From positions 1,550,001 through 1,614,000 of the forward strand of contig CAJSYZ010000009.1 of assembly GCA_910574455.1 (NCBI GenBank): a stretch of 64,000 nucleotides of DNA, read 5' to 3'. The DNA comes from Trichaptum fuscoviolaceum (taxonomy: Eukaryota; Basidiomycota; Agaricomycetes; Hymenochaetales; Trichaptaceae). The notes under the pieces were generated by a model, which had not been told where the DNA came from, made no database searches, and saw nothing but the letters and a program-made list of their open reading frames with translations. The translations under genes and the position numbers were made by a program. Position 1 is the stretch's first letter. Every line of letters begins with the position of its first letter. Shown here in pieces: positions 45,034 through 57,600 of the stretch.

Positions 45034-46191
45034 TTATTTCAGACGATTAAATTCATAATATAGGGTTACCGGGTGCAACTTCAGCTTCCCGGTACCACCG
45101 ATGCGATACACAGCGGTTTGATGAAACCGAACACCGTTCACCTCTTCAACAAACACATGTAGGGTCTTGAGAATTTGTTCATGTTCATGGCCCTTGCGGC
45201 CGAGGTCGAGCTGGAGCATCACGGCGTCAATACCGAGAAGCCTGGACTGTAGATGCGAAAGGGAAGTTGACATTTGATCTCGACCGGCTGGATCGAGAAC
45301 CGGACTGGTTTCTACACAGGCCTCAACAAATTTCGCATTTGATGATCGGAAAAAGAAAGCGGAGACGAGGTGATAGATCGTGAGCAAGAGCTTTTTGTCT
45401 GCCGCATGAGCGCCGCAAATGAGAGCAATGATGACGACTAGTACTGTTCATAGCGGTCTAGTGCGGCAAAGATGCTTGAGAGTGTGATTCGTTGGCTGAG
45501 GCCAGGCAAAAATCGGCCGCAAATTTGCGAACGAGGCTGTGGTGTGGGTGTCCAAGCAACAAAACAATGAAGAGTAAAGTGCCTCTTGGTAAGTCTTGGA
45601 TGCGTTCTGACTGATGCTGTGGGTAATCGCACGTTCGTCTCGGCGCGTCTTCGGCGTTGCTGGGATGACCCAGGTTTCCATTGCAGCATCAAGAGATTCT
45701 AAGCACGGCGCTGATACTCCAGCATCTTGCGTCAACAAGATAAGCCGTCCGAGCCAGCTAGCAGAGACTGAGTAATGTGGCATATCGATGAAACTCAGTG
45801 GCTCTACGCGAGAGCACTGCCGGACACGTTCGGCCGACTTGTTTCCACTGCGGATTATCAAGTGCGCGTCGTCGTCGCAGCGCTCGGAAAGCTTGTGCTC
45901 GTCGTTGTGGACGACGTTGAAGGTAGATGAAGGAGATGAAGGAGTTCCGGGCCATTTGAGCGTGATATCGAGGCCGTCCGAGCACAAACCCAACATATAT
46001 TCAAGAAAGGAAGAAAAAGGATGTCGGCGTTCCGGTTCTTCACGAAGAGTTATTTCCTGTTTCGGGGAGTCTGGGCCGATGGCTTCTGACTCAACTGTAA
46101 GAACCTTCTTGATAGGGCCGATGACCCGAGTACATCTCGGCATCAGTCCCAAAATAGAAACCCCAAAGTAAGTAAACCCGATTACGAACAT
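45034..46191 (-). CDS. Unrecognised gene with N-terminal hydrophobic segment
   Basis: Two coding-like blocks lie on the minus strand. The first begins at ATG 46191 (MFVIGFTYFGVSILGLMPRC), with a hydrophobic N-terminus, and runs through SFIDMPHYSVSASWLGRLIL and ALYSSLFCCLDTHTTASFAN to about 45500. The second (about 45425-45034) reads VVIIALICGAHAADKKLLLT, LLGIDAVMLQLDLGRKGHEH and RFHQTAVYRIGGTGKLKLHP before a stop. The joining intron was not resolved. The layout suggests a helical, possibly membrane-linked protein of about 380 residues. No family is recognised. It is divergent from GAPDH with about 130 bp between starts, so an alternative start further inside is possible. Confidence 0.5.
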
Positions 46192-46324
46192 GATGACGCT
46201 GAAATATGATATAAACCCTCCACCCTCGCCTCCTTCCTCTCTCCCCAACTTCCACCATCGCGTGGTTTATCGCTCTACCATCTCCACCGTTTAACCAAAA
46301 CTTTCTCAACGTACTTTAGACAAA
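46192..46324 (+). promoter_or_regulatory. GAPDH promoter region
   Basis: A TATA-like GATATAAACC (46206-46215) is followed by an uninterrupted C/T-rich tract and CAACGTACTTTAGACAAA directly before the ATG. Pyrimidine-rich leaders are typical of strong fungal gpd promoters. Confidence 0.5.
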
Positions 46325-47741
<1,417 letters not shown>

Positions 47742-48285
47742 TTGTATTCCGTAATGCACAAGGGCATGTATGCTGTATGATGATAACTGATGAGCAAAGC
47801 TTTTAGAAGTAAAACCGAAAGACGGTCAAAGTACATATAGTTGTTTTCTTAGCACTGTTATGCCAAATATAAAAACTCGAAATGTCTTCTTACTTACATA
47901 TACTCGTTCGATATTGAATCTAATATTTTCATGCATTAGTATGTATTATATAGCGCTGTCAGAGCCAGCTTGTCCCCGCCACGAATGTCTGAGCAAACCA
48001 CGGGGAATGCATTAAATGTGGTAAGCAAGATGTCCATTGTAACACCTGGATTGCATCCAGTGTTTGTACGGAAACCGGACGCATACACCGGACACCGGAC
48101 AAGCAGGAATGCTGCCGGCTGACACTCGAAAGCCAAATAGGGAGGGGAAAACTGTACATGAGCACGAGTCGTAGTCCTGCCTAAGTACGGAGGTCACCGG
48201 CGATCACACAAAAGTCAATGCAATGAGTGGAAGAGCAAACGACCGTACGGACATGCGTACGGACATGCGACCGGCCGGACACTTA
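47742..48285. other. 3' flank of GAPDH
   Basis: AT-rich 3' region followed by GC-richer sequence with repeated CGGACA/CCGGAC words (48060-48280). No gene. Confidence 0.4.
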
Positions 48286-48435
48286 GGGCCTGCTCGGATC
48301 CGGTGGTAGCGGGAGCTAGCGGGAGGGATCAAGGTATTTTTCAATTGAGTAGGCCGGTCTTGGCCTTGACTACCGCCCGCCAATCTCCTTAAAAGGCTAT
48401 CTGTCGCCGCACTATCGCTGGATCCGAGCAGGCCC
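48286..48435. mobile_element. Tourist-like MITE (PIF/Harbinger type), 150 bp
   Basis: Perfect 16-bp terminal inverted repeats GGGCCTGCTCGGATCC flank a 150-bp non-coding element. TTA duplicated on both sides (48283-48285 and 48436-48438) is the target preference of PIF/Harbinger elements. No coding capacity. Confidence 0.75.
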
Positions 48436-49079
48436 TTAGAGTGTGGCGGCGCGCGCGAGTGGCGTGAAAATGTGTGGACAATTGAGGTTCGGGAACAAAG
48501 ACAACGGTTCGGGATAGTTTGCGTGGCCGGAGTAGCCGGTTCACACGCGATATTCACTTGTGTTAGTCGCATCAAGTTCACCGTGTGAAAATTAAGCTTT
48601 CTTCCCCCAACCACTACGTGAGTGAGAGGGAGAACGAGAACGAGTCTGACGTCTGCGCTGTGGGCGCGTTCGGCAGGACTTTAGTTCTTTCGACGGAGCG
48701 ACGAGAACGGGGCTCAACAGCCATCATTTGACTGGAGTTTGTTTCTTGTCTCCGGACTTCTTGCGAGGGCGCGCGGCGGTCGCGGACTTCGAGTCTTACG
48801 GACGAGCGACGAGCGACGAGTGTCTGCGCATCGGCGCGTTCACCCGGTCGTCTTGTTTCTTTTGCTAGGAGCTTCTTTTATTCTGGGTTTCTCTCGTGCG
48901 ACGGACGCGCGGAGTTATTGTCTTACGGACAATTGGCGGTTCTGCGAATGGACGACACTCTTTCTAGTTTCCTTCGTTGTTTCCTTCGTTGTTTCTCCTT
49001 TTCTTTATGTCTCTTTCATTCGTTCTTCTTGTTGGGCTTTTAGCTACACTCCACCCCCTGAGTACCTATCTCATATACA
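48436..49079 (+). other. Anonymous region with a long forward frame
   Basis: The frame at 48739-49092 includes a hydrophobic stretch (LVSFVVSFVVSPFLYVSF) and ends YTPPPEYLSHIQWVN. TTTCCTTCGTTG is tandemly repeated at about 48970-48995. Coding is doubtful. Confidence 0.25.
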
Positions 49080-50113
49080 GTGGGTGAACTAGAGTCGGCA
49101 TCTGTTGTATCGTTAGTATAGGTAGCTTCTGCAAGAAATGGATTGTCTTACCAATTGTGACTGAGTCTTGAGGCATGTTCTCGCCATACGCATTCCCAGG
49201 AAGAGTAGTGTTCACTGCATTGAAAAATGGTGAAGCGTCCTCTTCCTGACAAATGGCCTTCTTCATGATTCTGTCCCCAACCGCACTTGCTTTGTCAACA
49301 ACCTTGCCCAGTGGGCCATTTGTTGCGTATTTTGGTATGAGTACCTCAATGTCGACGAGTGTACTTGTGTCAGATAACAGTGGGATTCCGACGGTTCGTA
49401 AGGAGGTGTTCTGCTTCTTGATGCCGCCAACTGCCACACCCAGTAGGCTTCGAATGCGAGCAGGGCGAATCGGCTTCTTGATTAGAGACTTTGATGAGGA
49501 CTGACTAGGTAAGCAAAGGTTCGAGAGGTCGAGGTCGAGTTCGACTGTCTGACGGGGCCACTATCTTGCGTTCTAAGTCTAACGCACTCTCAGAGGCATC
49601 ATCACCCCACAGGAGCTTCTGCATTGAGGTCTGCCAAGCATCTCAGCGTATCTACTTTTTCCGCGTCCAACAATGGATCAGCTATAGTACAGATAGCCAT
49701 TGCATCCCCGGTAAGAGGTCCTAGTTCTTCGTTGGCAGGCGATAATGCAGGGTGTTTTGCAGCGGCCGTAGTTTGGTTCAAGGCATATCGGATAGTTGAT
49801 TACGGCGGATCCTCTTCAAGGACCGTTGGCGACGAAACTTCAGTAAGAACAAATACTTCATCGGCAGAGACTTTAGGTAAAGCAATAAGCAGAGGGATCG
49901 ACAAAGAGTGTCGCATTTGCAGCTACTGGACAGCATAGAACATTGGCCAAGTGACCATGAACGAGCGCAAACAGATAATCGTCGATAGGCATCAGGGTTA
50001 ACGTATGAGCCACTGAGTTTGATAGATTTGTGCGCGGTGTGAGTGGCAGAAGCGTACACAATGACAAAAAAGCTTACCTGGTCGCTGGGTAACACTGCCT
50101 TCATGCCGTTCAT
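49080..50113 (-). pseudogene. Unrecognised coding region with an in-frame stop
   Basis: From ATG 50113 (MNGMKAVLPSDQ, then a GTAAGC donor) the minus strand contains LPKVSADEVFVLTEVSSPTV, then a TAA near 49803. The same frame resumes with IRYALNQTTAAAKHPALSP and LLDAEKVDTLRCLADLNAEA. A further block reads KKPIRPARIRSLLGVAVGGI and LLSDTSTLVDIEVLIPKYA to about 49150. No domain is recognised. It is either a gene whose introns I could not place or one broken by the stop. Confidence 0.35.
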
Positions 50114-51735
50114 TTTGAATTGATGTGATGCTGTGTGCCCTATGTATATGAGGATGTATCAAGTCCGATTGATGATGCTTGATATTTGAAGTCTTCTAGC
50201 CGTCTTGAAGCTGAAGTCGAGTCTGTTGAAGGGCAGTCCGAATACGAGAACGATCGGTTCTTGTCCTTCAAAGTGAACAGTCGCCGAGAATACAATCCGA
50301 GAGTCCAGAATAACAGAAGTGAGTGAAACCCAAGCCAGGTCAGCGTTACATTACACTTGGGCCTCCGTGCACGCTCACGTCAAGTCTACCTCTTGAACCA
50401 AGAGCTCCGGGTGATCGAGCTTCTTCGCAAGGAAACTGCAGATGATGAGGCACTGTTTCATGGAATGAAAGTGTCCAAGCGAGAGTGCAAAGAGCTTGAG
50501 TACCATAACGGATGGCGGAGGAGCGGATGTTTGTTGTAGACTATTCGAGGGGCAACTTGTGCGATGCGGAGTAATGCGGATATCAGGGTAAGGAAGGAAA
50601 CTTGAACTTGAAAGAGGGAGGGAAAAAGGGGCGAATGCATATTAGTATGTACAAAGAGGGCAAAGATATGGAGAAGAAAATAGCAGATAATGGAGGACAT
50701 AGGGGCTTAAGAAATTAAAACCGAGAAGAAAAGTATAAAAATAGCGTAAAAGCCATACAAAAAGCTATAAGAAGGAAGAAGAGCAGGTATGCACGAGAAA
50801 TGTATGACCCTGAGCAAAAAACAGTTTCAAAAGTGATTTGATCCGAGGATCGGAGACATAGGATTGGACAATATGTGATTTGTAATGCTTACTTGCTGAC
50901 AATTCGATAATTTTTTCGCGGTCACACATCCCTCTACTACGCTACGCTTCGTGGCGGGGAATACTGAATAAAACTCGACCAATAGTAAACTCATCGCCCA
51001 ACCCACAGAGTATCTTCATCACGTCTTTCGCTCAACGCAATCCTACCTCCACTTGAGCACTGCTCTCCTGAACGTCTGTTATTGTCGCCTGTCTCACTGA
51101 ATTCGCATAATACAAAGTTGTTACTAGCAAATGGGTACGCTGCGCGTTCAAATGAGGAGAGTCGGAGGCTGCGATGGACTCGCTTGAAGCGTCGTAACGG
51201 TACTCCAATATCATTGATGTTAACTTCGATATACAACCGGGATTAAACTTACAGTATGCATGGACCGTATGAAGGAGAGCGGAAACCAGAAGATTACATC
51301 AACACAACTAGAAAGTAAGTCAACCAGTGAATGTCCTTCGATCTCGGCACCTCCATCCCCATTGTTCGTGGTCGACGTACCATCCCGGTGGCTCTGAGAA
51401 TCTTAGGAGCTCCTACAGTTTCTTGATGTCCCCAAAGGCAGGTACTTCATCTTCATCTTCACGCATATAGTTCGCACAGATTGCCACCATGTTATAATCG
51501 TCCGGACGCCCAGGTAGAGTGCGAATACAGCAGTACTCGAGCTTGAATGATGTGATGTTCGCTTCCGTCATAATGTAGTCTGATATTCAATAAAAAACTC
51601 AGCACACTTTCGAAAGCTTCACCTTGAAAGCTGAAGGCTCCAGAGACCGCAGGGACCGGGTTTGAAAGGATGGCGGAGTTCAAATTATTTGATAGTTTGA
51701 GACCCCGCTGCCACAGCCCAGTGAGGTGAGTCACC
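50114..51735. other. Intergenic, one dispersed repeat
   Basis: No gene is supported. It contains the second copy of the 77-bp repeat (50884-50961) and short, unrecognised open frames near 50357-50539 (+) and 51000-51230 (-). Confidence 0.4.
50884..50961 (+). repeat. Short dispersed repeat, copy b
   Basis: Partner of 19879-19955, same orientation, 31 kb away. Confidence 0.75.
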
Positions 51736-52153
51736 AGCCCCACTCAATTCTGTGTTGGTAAGGTGTGTTGGTATCGGCAGAGGCTTGTACCGTTTCTCTG
51801 GGACAAAAATTTTGAACTTTAAAAGACCCGGGACCTTGGTGGCTTCCTTTTTGAGCGACAAAACTTACCAACAACACCAACAGCGAAAAACGCTGTTGGT
51901 CGTGTTGGTAAATCGGTCTTGCTTGACATTTTGAGCAATTTGCATGTGTAAGCTACCGAATCCGGCTTAAACTTGTGAAATTCTAAGCTCCGCTTGACAG
52001 CATGCATGCGGGATCAATTATTTTTCAAGTTTACCAACACAACCTCTCAGTTCCGGACTGTGTTGGTGTCGTTGGTCCGAACCGCTCGCATGGTAACTTG
52101 TCATGCCGAGCAAAATACCAACACACCTTACCAACACAGAATTGAGTGGGGCT
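51736..52153. mobile_element. 418-bp TIR element with subterminal ACCAACA repeats
   Basis: Terminal inverted repeats of 39 bp (51736-51774 and 52115-52153, starting AGCCCCACTCAATTC) match without a difference seen by eye. ACC flanks both ends, suggesting a 3-bp duplication. The interior is non-coding but has many CCAACA/TGTTGG words, including a small hairpin ACCAACAGCG...CGCTGTTGGT near 51880-51902. Such subterminal repeats are typical transposase-binding arrays of non-autonomous DNA elements. Superfamily is not assignable. Confidence 0.75.
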
Positions 52154-53575
52154 ACCGTGAGTGAGTGCCTGATCGGAGGCAACTCGACTTCACGCTCAGT
52201 CATCACCATCTCATTCAGTAGCAATCTGCAACATTTCACGAAAAAAAAACTTCCTTGTCTGGTGTAGACATCGCGAGGACAATTGATGGAAAATCCCGTT
52301 TTGGCTGGAGGAAATCCGATGCGGAATACGTAGAGTTGATTATGCGGAGGTAACCTCTCATTTGAACTACGGCGCGAAAGGAAGGAACCCAGCTTCAAGT
52401 TCGCTCCGTCGCTAGATGTGCGACAAGACTATGAGCTTGGTTCTCTGATTGAGTCGAGGCCCTTCTTGAGATATCTAATGCATTGAATCTGATGTGGATG
52501 CTCATTTATGTCCGAGGTACCATCGTCTTGTCTTCATGGTCAGCACAACTACTGCTAAGGCTGTCATCTTGATCATCACTCTCGAAATGGAAGATTTTCA
52601 TCATCTACATCCTGTCCCGGCGACGAATAACTCAATGATGAGCTTCTCCTTGTTCTGTGACAATGATCATCTTGATTAGCACATGTCTCGCTGCATCTTG
52701 ACATCAGCGCCGAAGAGCCTTCCTTTGCCAACAACTTCTCTTCGAGGCACTCTTCTTTAGCGCTTCAGTCTCTCGAGACGATGGGCATATCTGAAAGAGA
52801 TACCGAGGGGGAAAGATTCGGTGACAGATATCTTGCTAGAATGGCGAATTAATTTGTTCGTTATGAGTTCTTCAGATTAGATGCTTTATACAAGATTGCT
52901 GACATGTTTGAAAGATGGAATCTCTTTATAGGGATTTTAGAAGCGGGTGCATCGACTCATTCTGATTGCGCTAAACCACTTATAAGGGAGGTAGGAGGAA
53001 CGACTACCAGTGGTTTCTACGAATGAGTCCAGTGGTCCAGGAGACATCCTTGAGTGTTCGATTCGCTTGCGGATGTCTTGTCGAAGATACGTAAGCAGTT
53101 CCGAAGTTGCAATTCTGATATCGTCAAGATTAAAACCCGAGAACCGAGAATCATTGATTTCGCCGCCGGAGGTGAGAGATATCTTGTGGGTGAAATTATA
53201 TCTATTCTTAGCAGTCCCTATCTGACAGTATCTCATACCTTGATCAGATTTCACAGAATATACTCAATGGAAGAAGCTGTGACATATTTAGTCATCAGTG
53301 CGCTTGCTATCTCCATCTAGAGCTCCAATGGAGGCTGAAAGAATTGACCACAGACTGATCACATTCATGAGCGCACAGACCACATCATCTTCAACCCGAA
53401 ATTATGGCATAAATATGGACAGCTGGAAAGCTCGAGTTGATACCCTTCAAGTTGAAATCACTTCATCGCAAGTGCTTGGGATAACGCTCTGGTGAAGGAA
53501 CTGCTAGGGTATCTGGATACTGTTTGGGTTTTGGGGGGTATTTTTCGGCCTCAGTGAGAACCTTAGCTCTTCAGG
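52154..53575. other. Intergenic, unresolved
   Basis: Open frames at 52937-53320 on both strands are not recognised. No gene is supported. Confidence 0.35.
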
Positions 53576-54179
53576 AGGTTCCGTCCAGGGTGACCTCACG
53601 CCTATATTTTGGACTCCATTCTTCTTAAACGAGACTGTCTCGTTTGCCTTCATCATCCACAAGGCACGCAAAAGTCACAGAGTCCTGAGGCTCCATCATG
53701 ATAGTAAGCCAAGCTTAATCGATACACTCATTCAACACAGTATCCAATACTGTCTATCGTATGTACGCGCGCTTTTCTCTCGGAAGGATAATCTTGACTC
53801 GCGCTCAATTAGTATCTTCATCATTCACATGCTCGGCTCAGGTCTTCTCATAGGGCTCATCATTGGCGAAAATGTGAGTGAAGCTCCCATAATACATTAT
53901 ATTCTATGATTCATTCTACGCTAAAAACAGATATTTAGCATTGCATTTGACCATCTGTTTCTCTCTATCATGATGATTGGTATCCTAGCGCCGAACTTCT
54001 TTTTGAGCTTGCGGAAGAGCTATTACAGTCCCCGGGCCCCCGAATCTGAGGAATTGGAGACGTCCATTCCTCTAACGACTCTATTTCACGCAAGGACAGG
54101 TGTATCACAGGTGTGCTTGTCGCATTTAAAGCCTTTACAAATATCTCAAGTCTGTGTTCAAGTACTCTCGGTCCATTAG
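53576..54179 (+). pseudogene. 5'-truncated DUF6533-type membrane protein copy
   Basis: The forward strand reads LTPIFWTPFFLNETVSFAFI (53600), SLIDTLIQHSIQYCLSYV, FIIHMLGSGLLIGLIIGEN, then after a short intron IAFDHLFLSIMMIGILAPNF and FLSLRKSYYSP. This is the C-terminal half of the family clustered at 33-39.4 kb. The N-terminal DUF6533 part and the LLQVRAYAL exon are not found upstream. Orientation is opposite to the cluster and it sits 14 kb away, so it is a dispersed, truncated duplicate. Confidence 0.6.
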
Positions 54180-54631
54180 TAGTAAGTTATAGTACTTTGT
54201 ACTGTAAAATTCACAGTATTTTAGCTGCAATTTCCCCATTGCATGCATTCATCATGAGCATTGTATTACTGATGTTGAAAGCTAACAAAGGACATCAGTA
54301 CATTAAATCTTGTTTAATTCCACAATGTTGGCCTAGAAGGCCCAGAATCTCACAAATATAATCTGCAGAGCGTGCCATTGTCTTCTTTCAAGATTTAAAT
54401 AAATGCACTATTTGTGGTCATCAAATATTACTAAATAAAGACAGAAGTGACCACAACAAAAGACAACATTCCCTATATAACGCCTACGCATTAACCACCA
54501 ACTGGCTACTCACCGTTCAACGACTTTTACGATATAATAAACATTAGGACTACCTTTAAAGCTCTGAATCCATGCTTCTGTAGATTACCCCCTCTCTCTG
54601 GATTTTCTGCGATATTTACACGAATTTCAAC
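54180..54631. other. AT-rich upstream region of the RasGEF gene
   Basis: No gene. AT-rich tract to 54550, then a short C/T-rich leader. Confidence 0.4.
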
Positions 54632-57600
54632 ATGACGACCGAGCCTGCGACACCCAGCTCGTCCGTGCGCCTGTCCGTTGTGACCACAGCAGAAGACGAC
54701 GACGACGCGTTTCCCGACTTTTCCGATCCGAATTTATTCACTGTGGACGTGGAAATAGTCGAGGATGCAAATTCGAGATCGCGTACGAACTCAGTGCTGA
54801 CCTCAGGCACGCTTTCGCCAGGCAGCGCGTCACCCACTGATTCAAGCGTGTCGAACACCGCGGGCAGCAGTGGGAGCAAGTTTCTATTGCCCATACCGAA
54901 GCCGGCGACAAACACTAGCCAGACAAGCTTCGCGCTATCGGAGGTGAATGAGGGGGAGGGTGGCCTCGCGGATGTGCCGCCTGAGATTCTATCTGCTGAT
55001 ATCTCGATTTCTGGTGAGCATTCATTCAAATAACTCTTATTTTATTCTCGGAGACTGAATAGTACAACCAGCTGATGGCAGTTTCGTCGAGACAACATCT
55101 GGACCCGCTGCTCGAGAGCTGAAGCGCCGATATGACCAGCAAATAGGAGTTAATAAGGACATGCGATCGCCATACATTATCACTGCTATCATCAATCAGC
55201 ATGGAAAACAGGTTTACCGTGTTGGCATGCGAGCGCAGGCCACAGAGCCCTCACCAACACCAGAATTAGACACCGATACACAATCTATCTCGTCCGGGAC
55301 CTCTCAGGCGCAGCGCAAGCGGCGCTCGCGAATGAGCATCAATGGCTTTCTAAAAGGTATTGGACCGACGGCTGGGCCTCTTCCTACTCCGCCGATCCGA
55401 CCTGTAGAAGAAGGAGCTAGCAAAGTTTCTTCGTCCTCCTTCAGTGGGCCACGAAAGCTGAGAAAGCCACGGTCAATCCCAGATCTAGCTTCGAACGCGA
55501 GTGGTGGATATTTTGGTGATGCTGAGAAGGTCACCTCCCCGCCCCCTCCGTCTGGTAGAGCACATTCACATAGTGTCACCGGAGCCGATATGCCTCGTCC
55601 TATCATTCCCTCCCTGCCGGTCCCGCCGCCAGAAGGATCGAAGGCAGGTGGAGACGCTTTCTCATCTGTTATGGGTTGGGCATCCGCATCGTTCACGCCG
55701 TTATCCCCACTTGCGTCTAGTATGACTCCTTCCTCACACAGTCTTCTAACACCTAGCGACGGAAGTGTTCCGGATGAAGACGTATGTTCTACTCACGCAA
55801 AGTTACTGGTCGATCATCCGTTCGGCCATGATGTTGCCTTTGACGCTCCGGAACGAACTTCTTCAATCCAACTGCCAGGTATAATTCGCGAAATGCAATC
55901 TTTCGAGTCAGCAATGACTGCAAGAGCAAGACCTACGGACTCACAAGGAGAAGCTCCCTTAGATACGGAATTAGATGCGTCTGTTCCACTTGCACCTGAT
56001 GTAGTGAAAGAACCTCACAGACCAGACTCGTACGATTCAATTGCGTCCACTGCCGAACAAGGAGACTTAACGCTGACTGACCTGTCTGGAACATACCCTC
56101 CTCACACGCGGGCTGTACCCTCCGTTGAGACAAATATTTTCACGCGCTATCCCACAACCGTTTTCGACGTGATACAGAACTATCGTGGCCTTCCGATGCT
56201 CGATGCCTTGGACAGCGCTGCTTCACGACAGCCTACAATCAAACTGTCACTGTCGACTATTGATGGCGCTGTTCCTAGGGACGATCCGCGTTTTGTAATT
56301 TGGGGTGAATTAGACGCTGCACCACTTAATGAACAAAGAGTTTCTGTCCAAGAAGATGCAGTCTCGCCGCCAAGATCGCGACCGCATTCACATACGTACT
56401 CAATCAGCTCTCGTAAGAGGAGTATAAAGGGGAAATCGGGGCTTTCTGCTCGTACATCCTCACCATCCCGGAATGAGACTGGAGCCTCTGCATCAAGTGC
56501 GACATCCAGTGTGGACGACTCTGAAGACAGTTCTCGACGTGTTCTCATGGCAGCTACGATCGAACGATGGATTGCGCAATTGACATCTCAATTTGACTAC
56601 GACGAACTTTTAATCTTCTTCCTCACCTACCGGACATACATTGACGCGCTTGACCTCTGCCACTTGCTAATCTGCCGCTTTCATTGGGCTTTGGAAGAGC
56701 CTCTAAGCCAGCAGGAGATTATGGTAAAGCAAATCGTACGCGTACGGACTTTCGTCGCAATGCGCTATTGGTTGTTAACTTTTTTCCGCGTGGACTTCTT
56801 GCCGAATCGTGAGCTGTGTCTTCTATTCGCTAATTGGTTAAATACGCTTTGGCGCGATCCAATTTTGGATAAATATAATGATGCAAGGGTGTGTCGATCA
56901 TTCAGACCGTGCGGATCCCGAACCCACTAACTGTTTTATGTTTAGAATATCGTGCGAAAGCTAAAGAAGGTCGCGAAGGACTGCAGGGAAGCACACTCTC
57001 GTCAAAGTAGATCAAGTAAAGAGTCCGAAAAGAAGGGTAAAGTCATGCAATCCATCGACAAGATCCTCGGCGACCTCTCGAGTGGTGTAAATTTTGCAGC
57101 TTCGCTTCGGAAAGTCAGCGCAGCACAGCATGAGGAAGAAGACTCAGATGTCGATCTAGACTTCAATCCAGAAGAGAGCTCGCCTTTCTCAGACTCCACC
57201 GGCATCCAGGGCTTCACTTCTTTCGCCAATCAGCTTGGCCCTGCCACGCCAGGCGATGCTCCCGCTACATCTGGCGTAAACGAGAGTAAGACTTCGGTGT
57301 CCACTCGTCCTACGAATACGTCCTCGACCTCCAGGATTCTCTTACAGCAGCCCTTGCATTTGACCATTCTACAGCATGCACGTGCTCTTCCTCCGGGTAC
57401 GAATGCCCCTATGGCCGAGACGACATCGGCTTTATCCCTCCCAGTGCACCATTCTGCGCTGTCGAGGGTAGTTGTGAACACTATTGGACGCCTCGGTCGA
57501 TGGAAGCGAGTACTGAGTTCACGCTCACCTACCACGCCGCTCTCCCCTTGCGGTGACGTTTCCGCATTCGATCTCGAACTGAACGCTGCAGGCGATCTGT

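Noticed and set aside
48739..49092. Retrotransposon LTR with primer-binding site ending near 49080
   Set aside because: No second LTR, reverse transcriptase or convincing tRNA complement was found nearby.
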